A DNA stretch of 64,000 nt. It comes from an uncultured Ectothiorhodospiraceae bacterium. Lineage in GTDB: Bacteria; Pseudomonadota; Gammaproteobacteria; UBA9214. Position numbers and translations under genes: made by a program. The notes below the pieces were generated by a model that ran no database searches, was not told the DNA's origin, and was given only the letters and a program-made list of their open reading frames with translations. How positions within the stretch are numbered: the stretch's first letter is position 1; every line of letters starts with the position of its first letter. Positions 9,868 to 17,859 of this stretch are shown here, piece by piece. The stretch covers positions 22,584-86,583 of the forward strand of contig CAMYJI010000002.1 of assembly GCA_947258545.1 (NCBI GenBank). Direction: 5' to 3'.

Positions 9868-10410
9868 TCAAACCGCGGTCTGCAGAAATTGCGGTGCTTC
9901 AACCAGGCTAAACAGGCTGATCAACCCCCAATCGTATTCACCGGCACGATAGCAGTGGCTGACATATTCCCTTAGCACCTCATCGGGATATGCCGCGTCA
10001 ACACGCGCTTCTTCCGGAAAATGCTTGAGGCCGAATACCTCGTCCACCACCAGTCCGGAGTAGATACCCTGGTAGTCAACCACCAGCACACGGGTGCGAT
10101 AGGTAACACCGGTGCCAGTCCCGGACAGGTACCTGCTCAGGTCGACCACTGGCAGCAACTTGCCGCGAATATTCGCGAGGCCGCACAGCCAGGACCGGGT
10201 GTTCGGAACAACCGTCATCTCCGGATAAGTAAGTATTTCAACCACCTCGCCCAGCGCCGCGACCAGACGACTGCCACCAACCCGGAATCCGACAGTGGAT
10301 GATGTATCACCGGATTCAAGTTTCTGCGGGAGACTGGCCGCAGACAGCCGGCAACGCTCCTCGATCTCATTGAGGATTGCTGCAGGATCAATAATCGTGA
10401 CGGCAGACAT
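9868..10410 (-). CDS. pilI: CheW-like coupling protein PilI
   Basis: This 180-residue protein has a short helical N-terminus followed by one CheW domain (from about residue 40). The domain holds the GSRLVAALGEVVEIL and LCGLANIRGKLLPVVDLS segments typical of PilI. It is expected to link the receptor PilJ to the kinase ChpA in polar arrays. It starts at ATG 10410, fourteen bases after the pilH stop, and its TGA abuts the region just upstream of pilJ, so the genes form one operon. The C-terminal EYDWGLISLFSLVEAPQF segment is also typical of the Pil-Chp CheW proteins. Confidence 0.92.
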   Translation of the reverse strand: MSAVTIIDPAAILNEIEERCRLSAASLPQKLESGDTSSTVGFRVGGSRLVAALGEVVEILTYPEMTVVPNTRSWLCGLANIRGKLLPVVDLSRYLSGTGTGVTYRTRVLVVDYQGIYSGLVVDEVFGLKHFPEEARVDAAYPDEVLREYVSHCYRAGEYDWGLISLFSLVEAPQFLQTAV

Positions 10411-10424
10411 TGTGTGCAGTGCCC

Positions 10425-10790
10425 CTAACCCGTCAGTGTTTCATTGATGGTGTTCAGCAACGCGTCTTCATTAACAGGCTTGGTGACATAGTCACGCGCG
10501 CCCTGGCGCATTCCCCACACCCGGTCCACCTTCTGGTCCTTGCGGGTTACCAGGATCACCGGAATCGAAGATGTCTCCGGGTCGGAACCCAGTGCCCGCA
10601 GCGCCTGGAATCCGTTCATCTCCGGCATCACCACGTCCATCAAAATGAGATCGGGCTTGATCAGCCGCGCCACCTCGATACCCTCGTTGCCGTTTTCCGC
10701 TGTCAGCGTCTGGTAACCGTTTTTTTCCAGCATTGCCTGCAACAGGTAGGTGTCCGTGGGGGAGTCATCGACGATCATTATTTGTGTCAT
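10425..10790 (-). CDS. pilH: CheY-like response regulator PilH
   Basis: This is a stand-alone receiver domain of 121 residues from ATG 10790, where the product begins MTQIMIVDDSPTD; an upstream GTG-type extension to 10823 would add eleven residues outside the fold. The acidic pair in IVDDS, the phospho-acceptor in LILMDVVMPEMNG, a threonine in VILVTRK and the lysine in VTKPVNE are all present. In the Pil-Chp pathway PilH acts opposite PilG, as a phosphate sink or for PilT-linked retraction. It lies between pilG and pilI on the same strand. Confidence 0.92.
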   Translation of the reverse strand: MTQIMIVDDSPTDTYLLQAMLEKNGYQTLTAENGNEGIEVARLIKPDLILMDVVMPEMNGFQALRALGSDPETSSIPVILVTRKDQKVDRVWGMRQGARDYVTKPVNEDALLNTINETLTG

Positions 10791-10861
10791 CGCGTTTCTC
10801 TGGTCACTGGGTTGGGGAGCCAAATCTCGTGTCTCGGCTGGACTGTCGCCGCGGCCGGCGC

Positions 10862-11317
10862 TCAGTCCGCACCATTACCGTACTTTTCGATAACGGCCAG
10901 CAATTCATCCCGGCTGAACGGCTTGGTAATAAAATGGTCTGATCCCACGACCCGCCCGCGTGCACGATCAAACAGTCCGTCCTTGCTGGACAACATCACC
11001 ACCGGGGTATGGCGGAACACCTGATGATGCTTGATCAGTGCACAGGTCTGGTAACCATCCAGGCGCGGCATCATGACATCCAGGAAGATCAGGTCCGGTT
11101 CGTGGTCGGCGATCTTGCTGAGGGCCTCAAAGCCGTCCACGGCTGTCACCACCTCGAATCCCTCCTTCCTGAGCAGCGCCTCGGCACTGCGCCTTATGGT
11201 CTTGCTGTCATCGATGACCATGACCGTGAATGCCCGGATTACGCTGGTACGGGCGACAGGCGCCTCCGACCGGTCCGGGGCCGTCTCGTAATCGCTTGTC
11301 TGAATCCCGCTACGCAT
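10862..11317 (-). CDS. pilG: CheY-like response regulator PilG
   Basis: First gene of the Pil-Chp operon, a 151-residue single receiver domain with a variable N-terminal tail of about 30 residues. Receiver landmarks are MVIDDSKTIRR, the phospho-acceptor in LIFLDVMMPRLDGYQTC, VVMLSSKDG and FITKPFS. The PilG signature DSKTIRRSAEALLRKEGF is very close to that of Pseudomonas PilG, which promotes pilus extension and feeds cyclic-AMP signalling. The start is taken as ATG 11317; a GTG sits immediately upstream at 11320. The divergent gap to gshB (11318-11519) should carry its promoter. Confidence 0.92.
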   Translation of the reverse strand: MRSGIQTSDYETAPDRSEAPVARTSVIRAFTVMVIDDSKTIRRSAEALLRKEGFEVVTAVDGFEALSKIADHEPDLIFLDVMMPRLDGYQTCALIKHHQVFRHTPVVMLSSKDGLFDRARGRVVGSDHFITKPFSRDELLAVIEKYGNGAD

Positions 11318-11337
11318 CACATACCCGATTGTTTTTA

Positions 11338-11357
11338 ATGTTAAATCCGGAATTTAA
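11338..11357. repeat. Small inverted repeat in the pilG-gshB divergent gap
   Basis: The stretch reads ATCCGG, AATTTAA, CCGGAT (about 11345-11363), a perfect 6-base inverted repeat with a 7-base loop, lying about 30 bases upstream of the pilG start. The rest of the gap (11318-11519) is AT-richer than the flanking genes and shows no other structure I can name. It could be an operator for the Pil-Chp operon, but no regulator can be assigned from sequence alone. Confidence 0.3.
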
Positions 11358-11519
11358 CCGGATGTATCAGCACACCTTTTACGGCTTCCGCCTGGCATCG
11401 ATTACGCGCCGCAGGCGAATTGGTTACTATTGGCCTTTAACTACAACGATTTATCGTCCACCCGCCAGCAAACTTTATCTGGCGCCAGTAGCGGGAACCA
11501 ATACCGGGAACTACGTCAC

Positions 11520-12467
11520 ATGACGATCAAACTAGGGGTAGTGATGGACCCGATCGAGTCCATCAACTTCCACAAGGACAGCACCCTGGCCATGCTGCTG
11601 GCCGCCCGCGCGCGTGGCTGGGAGCTGTACTACATGGAACAGGCCGACCTGTTCCTGCAGGACGAGCGCTGCCTGGCTGAGATGCGCGCCCTCGAGGTGC
11701 ACAACGACGCGGCCCGCTGGTTTGAACGTGGCGAGGCCGAAATCCAACCGCTGGCGGCGCTGGATGTGGTGCTGATGCGCAAGGACCCGCCGGTGGAAAT
11801 GGAATACCTGTACACCACCCACCTGCTGGAACGCGCCGAGTCGGAAGGTGTGCTGGTGGTGAACCGGCCCGCTGCACTACGCAATGCCAGCGAAAAGCTC
11901 TACACCGCCTGGTTCAGGGAATGCTGCGCGCCAACCCGCGTCAGCCGCAACATGGTCCGTCTCAAGGAATTCCTGGGGGAGCACGGCGACATCGTGGTAA
12001 AGCCGTTGAACGGCATGGGCGGCGCCTCTGTGTTCCGGATCAGGGGTGACGATCCCAATGTCAACGTAATCCTGGAAACCATTACCGACAACGGCAACCG
12101 CTCAGCCATGGCGCAGCGCTATATCCCGGAAATCGTGGAGGGCGACAAGCGCATCCTGATGATCGACGGCGAACCGTTTCCCCACGCACTGGCGCGCATA
12201 CCGGCGGCCGGCGAGACGCGCGGCAACCTGGCGGCTGGGGGCACCGGCGAGGGTGTGGACCTGAGCGAAAGGGACCGCTGGATCTGTGCACAGGTCGGCC
12301 CGGCGTTGCGCGAGCAAGGCCTGCTGTTCGTCGGGCTGGATGTGATCGGTAATTACCTGACCGAGATCAATGTCACCAGCCCGACCTGCATCCGCGAGCT
12401 CGACAAGCTCTACCAGACCGATATCGCCGGCCAGCTGATGGATACTATCCAGCAGCGCATCGAATAG
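11520..12467 (+). CDS. gshB: Glutathione synthetase
   Basis: ATP-grasp enzyme joining gamma-glutamylcysteine and glycine to make glutathione. The product from ATG 11520 has 315 residues and begins MTIKLGVVMDPIESI, the usual GshB start; an upstream in-frame ATG at 11430 would add 30 residues with no family support. Motifs include DVVLMRKDPPVEMEY, the ATP-grasp lysine region DIVVKPLNGMGG, and LLFVGLDVIGNYLTEINVTSP at the C-terminus. It begins the plus-strand run that leads to the pyr genes; the gshB-pilG divergence is the same as in Pseudomonas. Confidence 0.97.
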   Translation: MTIKLGVVMDPIESINFHKDSTLAMLLAARARGWELYYMEQADLFLQDERCLAEMRALEVHNDAARWFERGEAEIQPLAALDVVLMRKDPPVEMEYLYTTHLLERAESEGVLVVNRPAALRNASEKLYTAWFRECCAPTRVSRNMVRLKEFLGEHGDIVVKPLNGMGGASVFRIRGDDPNVNVILETITDNGNRSAMAQRYIPEIVEGDKRILMIDGEPFPHALARIPAAGETRGNLAAGGTGEGVDLSERDRWICAQVGPALREQGLLFVGLDVIGNYLTEINVTSPTCIRELDKLYQTDIAGQLMDTIQQRIE

Positions 12468-12471
12468 TCTC

Positions 12472-13536
12472 ATGCTGCCACTTGCCCTGCTTAACCGGGA
12501 CCCGCTGCTCCGCATCCTGATCCTGACACTGGCCTGCCTGCTGGCGGCCTGCAACCGCGCAGACGCTCCCGTTTACCATGACCAGTTCTTCGCCTTCGGG
12601 ACGCTGATCGACCTCACCTTCTATGATGTCGATACGCTTCGTGCCGAACAGGCCAGCCGCGCACTGGAACAGGCATTCATGCAGATGCACAACGACTGGC
12701 ACGCGTGGCAACCGGGGGCCTTGCAACAGATGAATGAACAGCTGGCCGAACAGGGGCAGGCAAGCAGCGACCCCGCCATGGCAGCCCTCATCCAGGAGGC
12801 CAACCGACTGTCGACGCTGAGCAACGGCCTGTTCAATCCGCTAATCGGCCGACTGGTCGCACTGTGGGGTTTCCATGACGATGAACCACCACAGGGTCCG
12901 CCACCGGCCAGTGACCGGATCAGGAAACTGGTCGAACAGGCGCCTGCCAGCGCCGATGTCCAGGTGGACGACCTGCAGATCAGCAGCCGCAATCCGGCCG
13001 TGCGCTATGATCTCGGGGCCTTCGCCAAGGGCTATGCCATCGACCGCGGCATCGAACAGCTGCAGATGCTGGGCATTGAGCATGCCATCATCAACGCCGG
13101 CGGCGACCTGCGCGTCAGCGGTCGCCATGGCCAGCGTCCCTGGCGGATCGGCATACGCGACCCGCGCAAAACGGGGGTCCTGGCCTCCATCGAACTGGCT
13201 GGCGACGAGAGTGTCTTCACTTCAGGCGACTACGAGCGCTTCTACGACTACGAAGGCCGGCGCTATCATCATATTATCGACCCACGCAGTGGCTACCCGG
13301 CCAACGCAACCGTCTCGGCGACCGTGATTCATCCGATCGCCGCCACCGCCGATGCCGCGGCAACGGCACTGTTCATCGCCGGCCCGGATGCCTGGCCGGC
13401 AATTGCCCGGCAAATGGGGGTGGAATACGTCATGCTGGTTGACCGCGAGGGCAGAATCCACATGAATCCGGCCATGAAGGCACGCCTGACATTCGAGTCC
13501 GAGCCGGACACGGTTATTTTGAGTGAAGCATTATGA
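12472..13536 (+). CDS. apbE: FAD:protein FMN transferase (ApbE family lipoprotein)
   Basis: The 354-residue product begins with a signal peptide ending in the lipobox LLAAC, so it is probably a lipoprotein acting in the periplasm. ApbE transfers FMN from FAD to threonine or serine of target proteins such as RnfG/NqrC-type subunits. Family motifs seen are YDLGAFAKGYAIDRG, NAGGDLRVSGR, FTSGDYERF and HHIIDPRSGYPAN. It starts four bases after gshB, and its stop overlaps the next gene (ATGA). No FMN-binding target gene is in the window, so the substrate is probably encoded elsewhere. Confidence 0.93.
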   Translation: MLPLALLNRDPLLRILILTLACLLAACNRADAPVYHDQFFAFGTLIDLTFYDVDTLRAEQASRALEQAFMQMHNDWHAWQPGALQQMNEQLAEQGQASSDPAMAALIQEANRLSTLSNGLFNPLIGRLVALWGFHDDEPPQGPPPASDRIRKLVEQAPASADVQVDDLQISSRNPAVRYDLGAFAKGYAIDRGIEQLQMLGIEHAIINAGGDLRVSGRHGQRPWRIGIRDPRKTGVLASIELAGDESVFTSGDYERFYDYEGRRYHHIIDPRSGYPANATVSATVIHPIAATADAAATALFIAGPDAWPAIARQMGVEYVMLVDREGRIHMNPAMKARLTFESEPDTVILSEAL

Positions 13537-13895
13537 TGACACGCGCCGACTGGGTGCTGGTGGCGATAGCGCTCTGCACCCTGCCAGTATTGTATCTGCA
13601 CTTCTGGACCCCGCAGGAGCCGGCGACTGAGTTACGCGTCCAGATCGCCGGTGCGGCCGCAACCACCGCTCCCCTGACGCCGGACCGCCGTATGCAGGTT
13701 ACCGGGCACATGGGTGAAAGCACTATCGAGATCCGCGCGGGACAGGCACGCTTTCTCAACTCACCCTGCGCGGGCAAGGTCTGTGTCCATAGCGGCTGGC
13801 TCAGGGAGGCTGGAGAACTGGCTGCCTGCCTGCCCAATCGCATCAGTATCCAGTTGCTGGGCAGCCGGCCACGCTTTGATGCCATTAATTTTTAA
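13533..13895 (+). CDS. NusG domain II-containing small membrane-anchored protein
   Basis: The 120-residue product has an N-terminal hydrophobic segment (residues 7-24) that should anchor it, facing the periplasm, and a domain resembling the NusG domain II (DUF1312) family. The SPCAGKVCVHSGWL motif with two cysteines and the downstream AACLPNRISIQLLG are typical. It overlaps apbE by four bases and precedes a Gx-transporter gene. ApbE, NusG-II and Gx-type genes are recurrently linked in bacteria, often near flavin or quinone redox genes; the function is not established. The cysteines might be redox-active, which is inference. Confidence 0.8.
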   Translation: MMTRADWVLVAIALCTLPVLYLHFWTPQEPATELRVQIAGAAATTAPLTPDRRMQVTGHMGESTIEIRAGQARFLNSPCAGKVCVHSGWLREAGELAACLPNRISIQLLGSRPRFDAINF

Positions 13896-13916
13896 TTCCG
13901 CACGGCATGAGGCCTG

Positions 13917-14429
13917 ATGCAGATACAGACGACAGCTGAAGACCAGCGCATCGCCTGGCTGGCCGCACTGGCAATCACCATCCACATCCTGGAGAGCGCC
14001 TTCCCCTCGCCCCTGCCCGGCATGAAACCGGGTCTGGCCAATGTCATCACCATCGTGGTCCTGGACCAGTTCGGCTGGCGCAGCGCCGCCTGGGTGAGCC
14101 TGTTGCGGGTGCTGTGCGGCAGCCTGCTCCTGGGGACCTTTCTCACACCGACCTTTCTGCTCAGCCTGAGCGGGGCCGTTTGCAGCATCGGCATACTCTG
14201 GCTGGCCTGCCGTCTCCCGGGCAGGGGCTTCGGCCCGGTCGGCTTCAGCCTGCTGGCCGCGCTGGCACACATGGCCGGCCAGTTCCTCATCGCCTGGCTC
14301 CTGTTCATACCGCACCCGGCCCTGTGGCGGCTGTTCCCGGTTCTGCTGACGGCCGCACTGCTGTTCGGGACTGTCAGCGGTATAATTGCGGGTGGAATCT
14401 CAACCCGGCAACGACAATGCAATACCTGA
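13917..14429 (+). CDS. Gx transporter family membrane protein (heptaprenyl diphosphate synthase component I-like)
   Basis: The 170-residue, very hydrophobic protein has about five predicted membrane segments and the MKPGLANVITIVVLDQFGWR segment typical of the Gx-transporter / Hpre_diP_synt_I family. Proteins annotated as heptaprenyl diphosphate synthase subunit I in this family are membrane proteins and probably S-component-like carriers; the true substrate is unknown. It follows the NusG-II gene by 21 bases, and its end overlaps the TonB gene by 13 bases, so it belongs to the same transcript. Confidence 0.82.
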   Translation: MQIQTTAEDQRIAWLAALAITIHILESAFPSPLPGMKPGLANVITIVVLDQFGWRSAAWVSLLRVLCGSLLLGTFLTPTFLLSLSGAVCSIGILWLACRLPGRGFGPVGFSLLAALAHMAGQFLIAWLLFIPHPALWRLFPVLLTAALLFGTVSGIIAGGISTRQRQCNT

Positions 14430-15277
14430 GCTCCTCGGTACTGAACTCCGGCCCGGTCACCACCACCGACCGGCTCGCCCTGACCCTGTTCTTTGCGGCC
14501 GTCATGCACGCCATGATTATCCTCGGCATCACCTTCGGCACCCTTGATGACGAACCCCCGGAAAACAGGCTGCCGACGCTGGACATCACCGTCGCCAACC
14601 GGCGCACCCCACCCCCGGAGGAGGCCGAATACCTGGCGCAAACCAGCCAGGACGGGGGCGGCAATGTCGCGGAAAAGGTGCGTCCGCAACAAGCGCTGCC
14701 GGAACTGGCGCCGGTACAGACAATGCCGCAGCAACCCGTTTCCACACCCACCCAGGTAGTGACCGCGGAACGCTCCGACACCCGCATCAAGCAGGACGAA
14801 ACGCCGCTCCCGGAAACCGATCCGGAGGACCTGTCGGCCAGCAAACTGATAGAACGCAGCCTGGAAATGGTCAACCTCAGTGAGCAGATCAGCGAATCGA
14901 TGCAGGCCTATGCGCGACGTCCCCGGCAGGTCTACGTGTCGGCGCGCACTCGCGAGTTCATGTACGCCAACTACATGAATGAATGGGTGGGAAAGGTAGA
15001 GCGCGTGGGCAACCTGAACTACCCGGACGTCGCCCGCCGCGAAGGGCTCTCGGGCAAACTGTTGCTGGATGTGGCGCTGAACCCGGACGGTACGGTACGC
15101 AATATCAGCGTGTTGCGCCCCTCCGGTCATGCCGCCATCGACGAGGCCGCCATCCGGATCGTGAATCTGGCCGCCCCTTTTCCGCCCTTCCCCCCCGAGG
15201 TACGCAAGGAGGCGGATGTGCTGCATATCACCCGTACCTGGGAATTCTCCACCACCAACCGCCTGCAAAGCCACTGA
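14417..15277 (+). CDS. tonB: TonB family energy transducer
   Basis: From ATG 14417 the product has 286 residues: one N-terminal membrane helix (about 20-42), a long Pro/Glu/Gln-rich periplasmic stretch, and a C-terminal TonB domain with YPDVARREGLSGKLLLDV and ALNPDGTVRNISVLRPSG. TonB proteins carry energy from the inner membrane to outer-membrane receptors, with ExbB and ExbD, which are not encoded here. The gene occupies the same place between gshB and algH as in Pseudomonas. A longer in-frame reading upstream (from 14114) runs inside the Gx-transporter gene and is not used. The PP(T)P-rich linker is moderately short. Confidence 0.9.
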   Translation: MQYLSSSVLNSGPVTTTDRLALTLFFAAVMHAMIILGITFGTLDDEPPENRLPTLDITVANRRTPPPEEAEYLAQTSQDGGGNVAEKVRPQQALPELAPVQTMPQQPVSTPTQVVTAERSDTRIKQDETPLPETDPEDLSASKLIERSLEMVNLSEQISESMQAYARRPRQVYVSARTREFMYANYMNEWVGKVERVGNLNYPDVARREGLSGKLLLDVALNPDGTVRNISVLRPSGHAAIDEAAIRIVNLAAPFPPFPPEVRKEADVLHITRTWEFSTTNRLQSH

Positions 15278-15349
15278 AAACCATTGTCATTGCCGGCGGG
15301 CCTGGCGCAAGACTTGATGGCGACGGCCTCTGTGCCCGATACTATGGGT

Positions 15350-15913
15350 ATGAGCGCGTTTGATTCACTCAGCAATCATTTTCTCATTGCAATGCCCGCA
15401 TTGGCCGATCCCAATTTCCATCACACCGCCACCTACATCTGTGAACATAACGATGAGGGCGCCCTGGGCCTGGTCATCAACCGGCCCACCGACCTGCAGC
15501 TCGGTGAGATCCTCGAGCACATGGGTATCGTAGCGACTGCAGGTGATATTGCCACACAGCCCGTCTTTCTGGGCGGCCCGGTGCAAAATGATCGCGGCTT
15601 CGTACTGCACCAGCCGGTAGGTGACTGGGAGGCCACCCTCAAGGTCACGGAGGACACCGGCATCACCTCATCACGTGACATCCTTGAGGCCATTGCCCGC
15701 GGGGAAGGTCCCGAAAAAACATTCATCACCCTCGGCTATGCCGGCTGGGGTGCGGGACAACTTGAGCAGGAGCTTGCCGCAAATGCCTGGCTGAGCGGCC
15801 CGGCCGACTCCCGAATCGTGTTCGACACGCCCTATGAGCAACGCTGGGAAGCCGCCGCCGGCCTCATCGGCGTCGATATCAACCTGCTGTCCGGCGAGGC
15901 CGGGCATGCCTGA
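15350..15913 (+). CDS. algH: YqgE/AlgH family protein
   Basis: The start at ATG 15350 gives 187 residues, the normal length, beginning MSAFDSLSNHFLIAMPALADP; an upstream TTG reading has no family support. DUF179 landmarks are ICEHNDEGALGLVINRP, FLGGPVQNDRGFVLH and FITLGYAGWGAGQLEQELAANAWL. The molecular function is not settled; the family was first linked to alginate regulation in Pseudomonas. It lies immediately before ruvX, the widely conserved yqgE-yqgF pair, which suggests co-expression with the pyr genes that follow. Confidence 0.93.
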   Translation: MSAFDSLSNHFLIAMPALADPNFHHTATYICEHNDEGALGLVINRPTDLQLGEILEHMGIVATAGDIATQPVFLGGPVQNDRGFVLHQPVGDWEATLKVTEDTGITSSRDILEAIARGEGPEKTFITLGYAGWGAGQLEQELAANAWLSGPADSRIVFDTPYEQRWEAAAGLIGVDINLLSGEAGHA

Positions 15914-15964
15914 AAGTGTTATATTTCCCGGCCAGCCACCGGTTAAAATGCCGGCCGGATAGTC

Positions 15965-16381
15965 TTGCGGACCCTGCTCGGATTTGACTTCGGCCAGCAG
16001 CGAATCGGCGTTGCCGTTGGACAGGAAATCACCGGGACCGCCACGGCGCTCAGGACAGTCAAGGCAGTAGCCGGCAAACCTGACTGGAAAATACTCACCG
16101 AGCTTGTACAAACATGGCGGCCCGATGCCCTGGTCGTCGGCCTGCCGCTGCACGCCGACGGCAGCGCAGCGGATATCACGCAGGCCGTGAAACGTTTCAT
16201 AAGGCAGCTCGAGGGGCGCTTCCATCTGCCGGTATACAGCATGGATGAAAGACTGAGTTCACGGGCGGCGGGGGATTTGCACAGCCACCATCGGCAGGAG
16301 CTGGCCGGCAAGGGCATCGATGCCGTCGCGGCACGCATTATCCTGCAGGACTGGCTGGAAACACACGACGGAAACGCATGA
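15965..16381 (+). CDS. ruvX: Putative pre-16S rRNA nuclease / Holliday junction resolvase-like (YqgF)
   Basis: The 138-residue RNase H-fold protein begins with a TTG codon at 15965 and reads MRTLLGFDFGQQRIGVAVGQ; no better ATG lies near. It keeps the first acidic residue in FDFG, the VVGLPLHADGS loop, MDERLSS with the acidic pair, and the C-terminal KGIDAVAARIILQDWL. The family processes the 5' end of 16S rRNA in E. coli. Its stop overlaps the pyrR start by four bases (ATGA). Confidence 0.92.
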   Translation: MRTLLGFDFGQQRIGVAVGQEITGTATALRTVKAVAGKPDWKILTELVQTWRPDALVVGLPLHADGSAADITQAVKRFIRQLEGRFHLPVYSMDERLSSRAAGDLHSHHRQELAGKGIDAVAARIILQDWLETHDGNA

Positions 16382-16884
16382 AAGATACCGACGACATACC
16401 CGGCATCATCGACAACATGGCACGCGAGCTGACAGAGCTGCTGAAACGGGGCGGCTGCGACAACCCGGCCATGGTCGGCATCCACACCGGCGGTGTGTGG
16501 ATCGCGGAGCAGCTGCACCGGAAACTCGGCTTGAGCGACCCGCTCGGCAGCCTGGATATCTCGTTCTACCGCGACGACTTCACCCGTATCGGCATGAATC
16601 CGGTAGTGCGGCCCTCGCGGCTACCTTTCAGCATAGATGACCGCCACATCATCCTGGTCGACGATGTCCTGCATACCGGCCGCACCATCCGCGCGGCCAT
16701 GAATGAACTATTCGATTACGGCCGCCCGGCATCCATTCTGCTGGTCACACTGGTGGAACGTGACGGCCGGGAACTACCGATACAGGCCAACGTGGTCGGC
16801 AGCCATGTTCAACTGAGCACCACGCAACACATCAAGCTGCTGGGTCCCGAGCCCCTCGCCCTGGAGATCAACCAGGCATCATGA
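16378..16884 (+). CDS. pyrR: PyrR bifunctional regulator / uracil phosphoribosyltransferase-like protein
   Basis: The 168-residue phosphoribosyltransferase-fold protein carries the PRPP-binding motif [17 protein letters not shown]. PyrR in Gram-positive bacteria binds pyr mRNA; in Pseudomonas it is encoded directly before pyrB and is thought to act on pyr gene expression. Overlaps of four bases with both ruvX and pyrB indicate translational coupling. I saw no clear attenuator hairpin in front of it, and the gene lies inside a continuous coding run, so a Bacillus-style attenuation site is not evident. Confidence 0.93.
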   Translation: MKDTDDIPGIIDNMARELTELLKRGGCDNPAMVGIHTGGVWIAEQLHRKLGLSDPLGSLDISFYRDDFTRIGMNPVVRPSRLPFSIDDRHIILVDDVLHTGRTIRAAMNELFDYGRPASILLVTLVERDGRELPIQANVVGSHVQLSTTQHIKLLGPEPLALEINQAS

Positions 16885-17855
16885 ACACCGCCAGCCTGCA
16901 ACTCGACACGCATGGGCGCCTGCGGCATTTCCTCTGCATCAAGGGGCTGAATTACCAGCTGCTCACCGAGATCCTCGATACCGCCGAGTCCTTCACCGGG
17001 GTCACCGAACAGACCGTCAAGAAGGTCCCGCTGCTGCGCGGCAAGACCATCGTCAATCTGTTCTTCGAGGCCAGCACACGCACCAGGACAACATTCGAAC
17101 TGGCCGCCAAGCGGCTCTCGGCCGATGTGCTGAACATCAACATCACCCAGTCCAGCGCCGTCAAGGGCGAAACCCTGCTGGACACGCTACGCAACCTGGA
17201 GGCCATGCATGTCGACATGTTCGTGGTCCGCCATGTCGACAGCGGGGCAGCCCACTTCATCGCCAAACACGTCGCGCCCCATGTCAGTGTCATCAACGCG
17301 GGTGACGGCCGGCACGCACACCCAACCCAGGCACTGCTGGACATGTTCACTATCCGCCGCGTCAAGGGACCGGACTTCGGTCGACTGCGTGTGGCCATCG
17401 TTGGGGACATCCTGCATTCTCGCGTGGCGCGCTCGCAGATATATGCGCTGAACCTGCTCAATACCGGGGATATCCGGATTGTCGCACCCAAAACACTGGT
17501 GCCCGCCCATGCCGAATCGCTGGGCGCACACGTCTACCATGACCTGGATGCCGGCATCGAGGGCGCAGATGTGATTATCATGCTGCGCCTGCAGCGCGAA
17601 CGCATGCAGGGTGCACTGCTGCCCAGTGAGCACGAATACTATGAACTGTTCGGAGTGACCGAGGAGAAACTCGCGGCTGCCAACCCCGATGTCACCATCA
17701 TGCACCCGGGGCCTATCAACCGCGGGGTCGAAATGGACTCCGAGGTCGCCGACGGGCCGCGCTCGGTCATTCTGGAACAGGTAACCCATGGCATTGCCGT
17801 ACGCATGGCGGTCATGTCCATGGCCATGCACCACCGGAAAGAAGTCGAAGAATAA
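16881..17855 (+). CDS. pyrB: Aspartate carbamoyltransferase catalytic subunit
   Basis: The 324-residue enzyme condenses carbamoyl phosphate and aspartate in pyrimidine synthesis. The carbamoyl-phosphate site [13 protein letters not shown] is intact, as are [19 protein letters not shown] and [13 protein letters not shown]. No regulatory chain (pyrI) is present; instead a dihydroorotase homologue follows four bases after the stop. This layout, with an N-terminally extended PyrB and an inactive DHOase partner, matches the class A aspartate carbamoyltransferase of pseudomonads, a dodecamer of two subunit types. That quaternary structure is inferred from synteny and family knowledge. Confidence 0.96.
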   Translation: MNTASLQLDTHGRLRHFLCIKGLNYQLLTEILDTAESFTGVTEQTVKKVPLLRGKTIVNLFFEASTRTRTTFELAAKRLSADVLNINITQSSAVKGETLLDTLRNLEAMHVDMFVVRHVDSGAAHFIAKHVAPHVSVINAGDGRHAHPTQALLDMFTIRRVKGPDFGRLRVAIVGDILHSRVARSQIYALNLLNTGDIRIVAPKTLVPAHAESLGAHVYHDLDAGIEGADVIIMLRLQRERMQGALLPSEHEYYELFGVTEEKLAAANPDVTIMHPGPINRGVEMDSEVADGPRSVILEQVTHGIAVRMAVMSMAMHHRKEVEE

Positions 17856-17859
17856 GGCC

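Noticed and set aside
13892..15274. 460-residue minus-strand frame over the Gx-transporter and tonB genes
   Set aside because: Composition is Gly/Arg/His-rich without any domain, and the plus strand has two family members with coupled starts.
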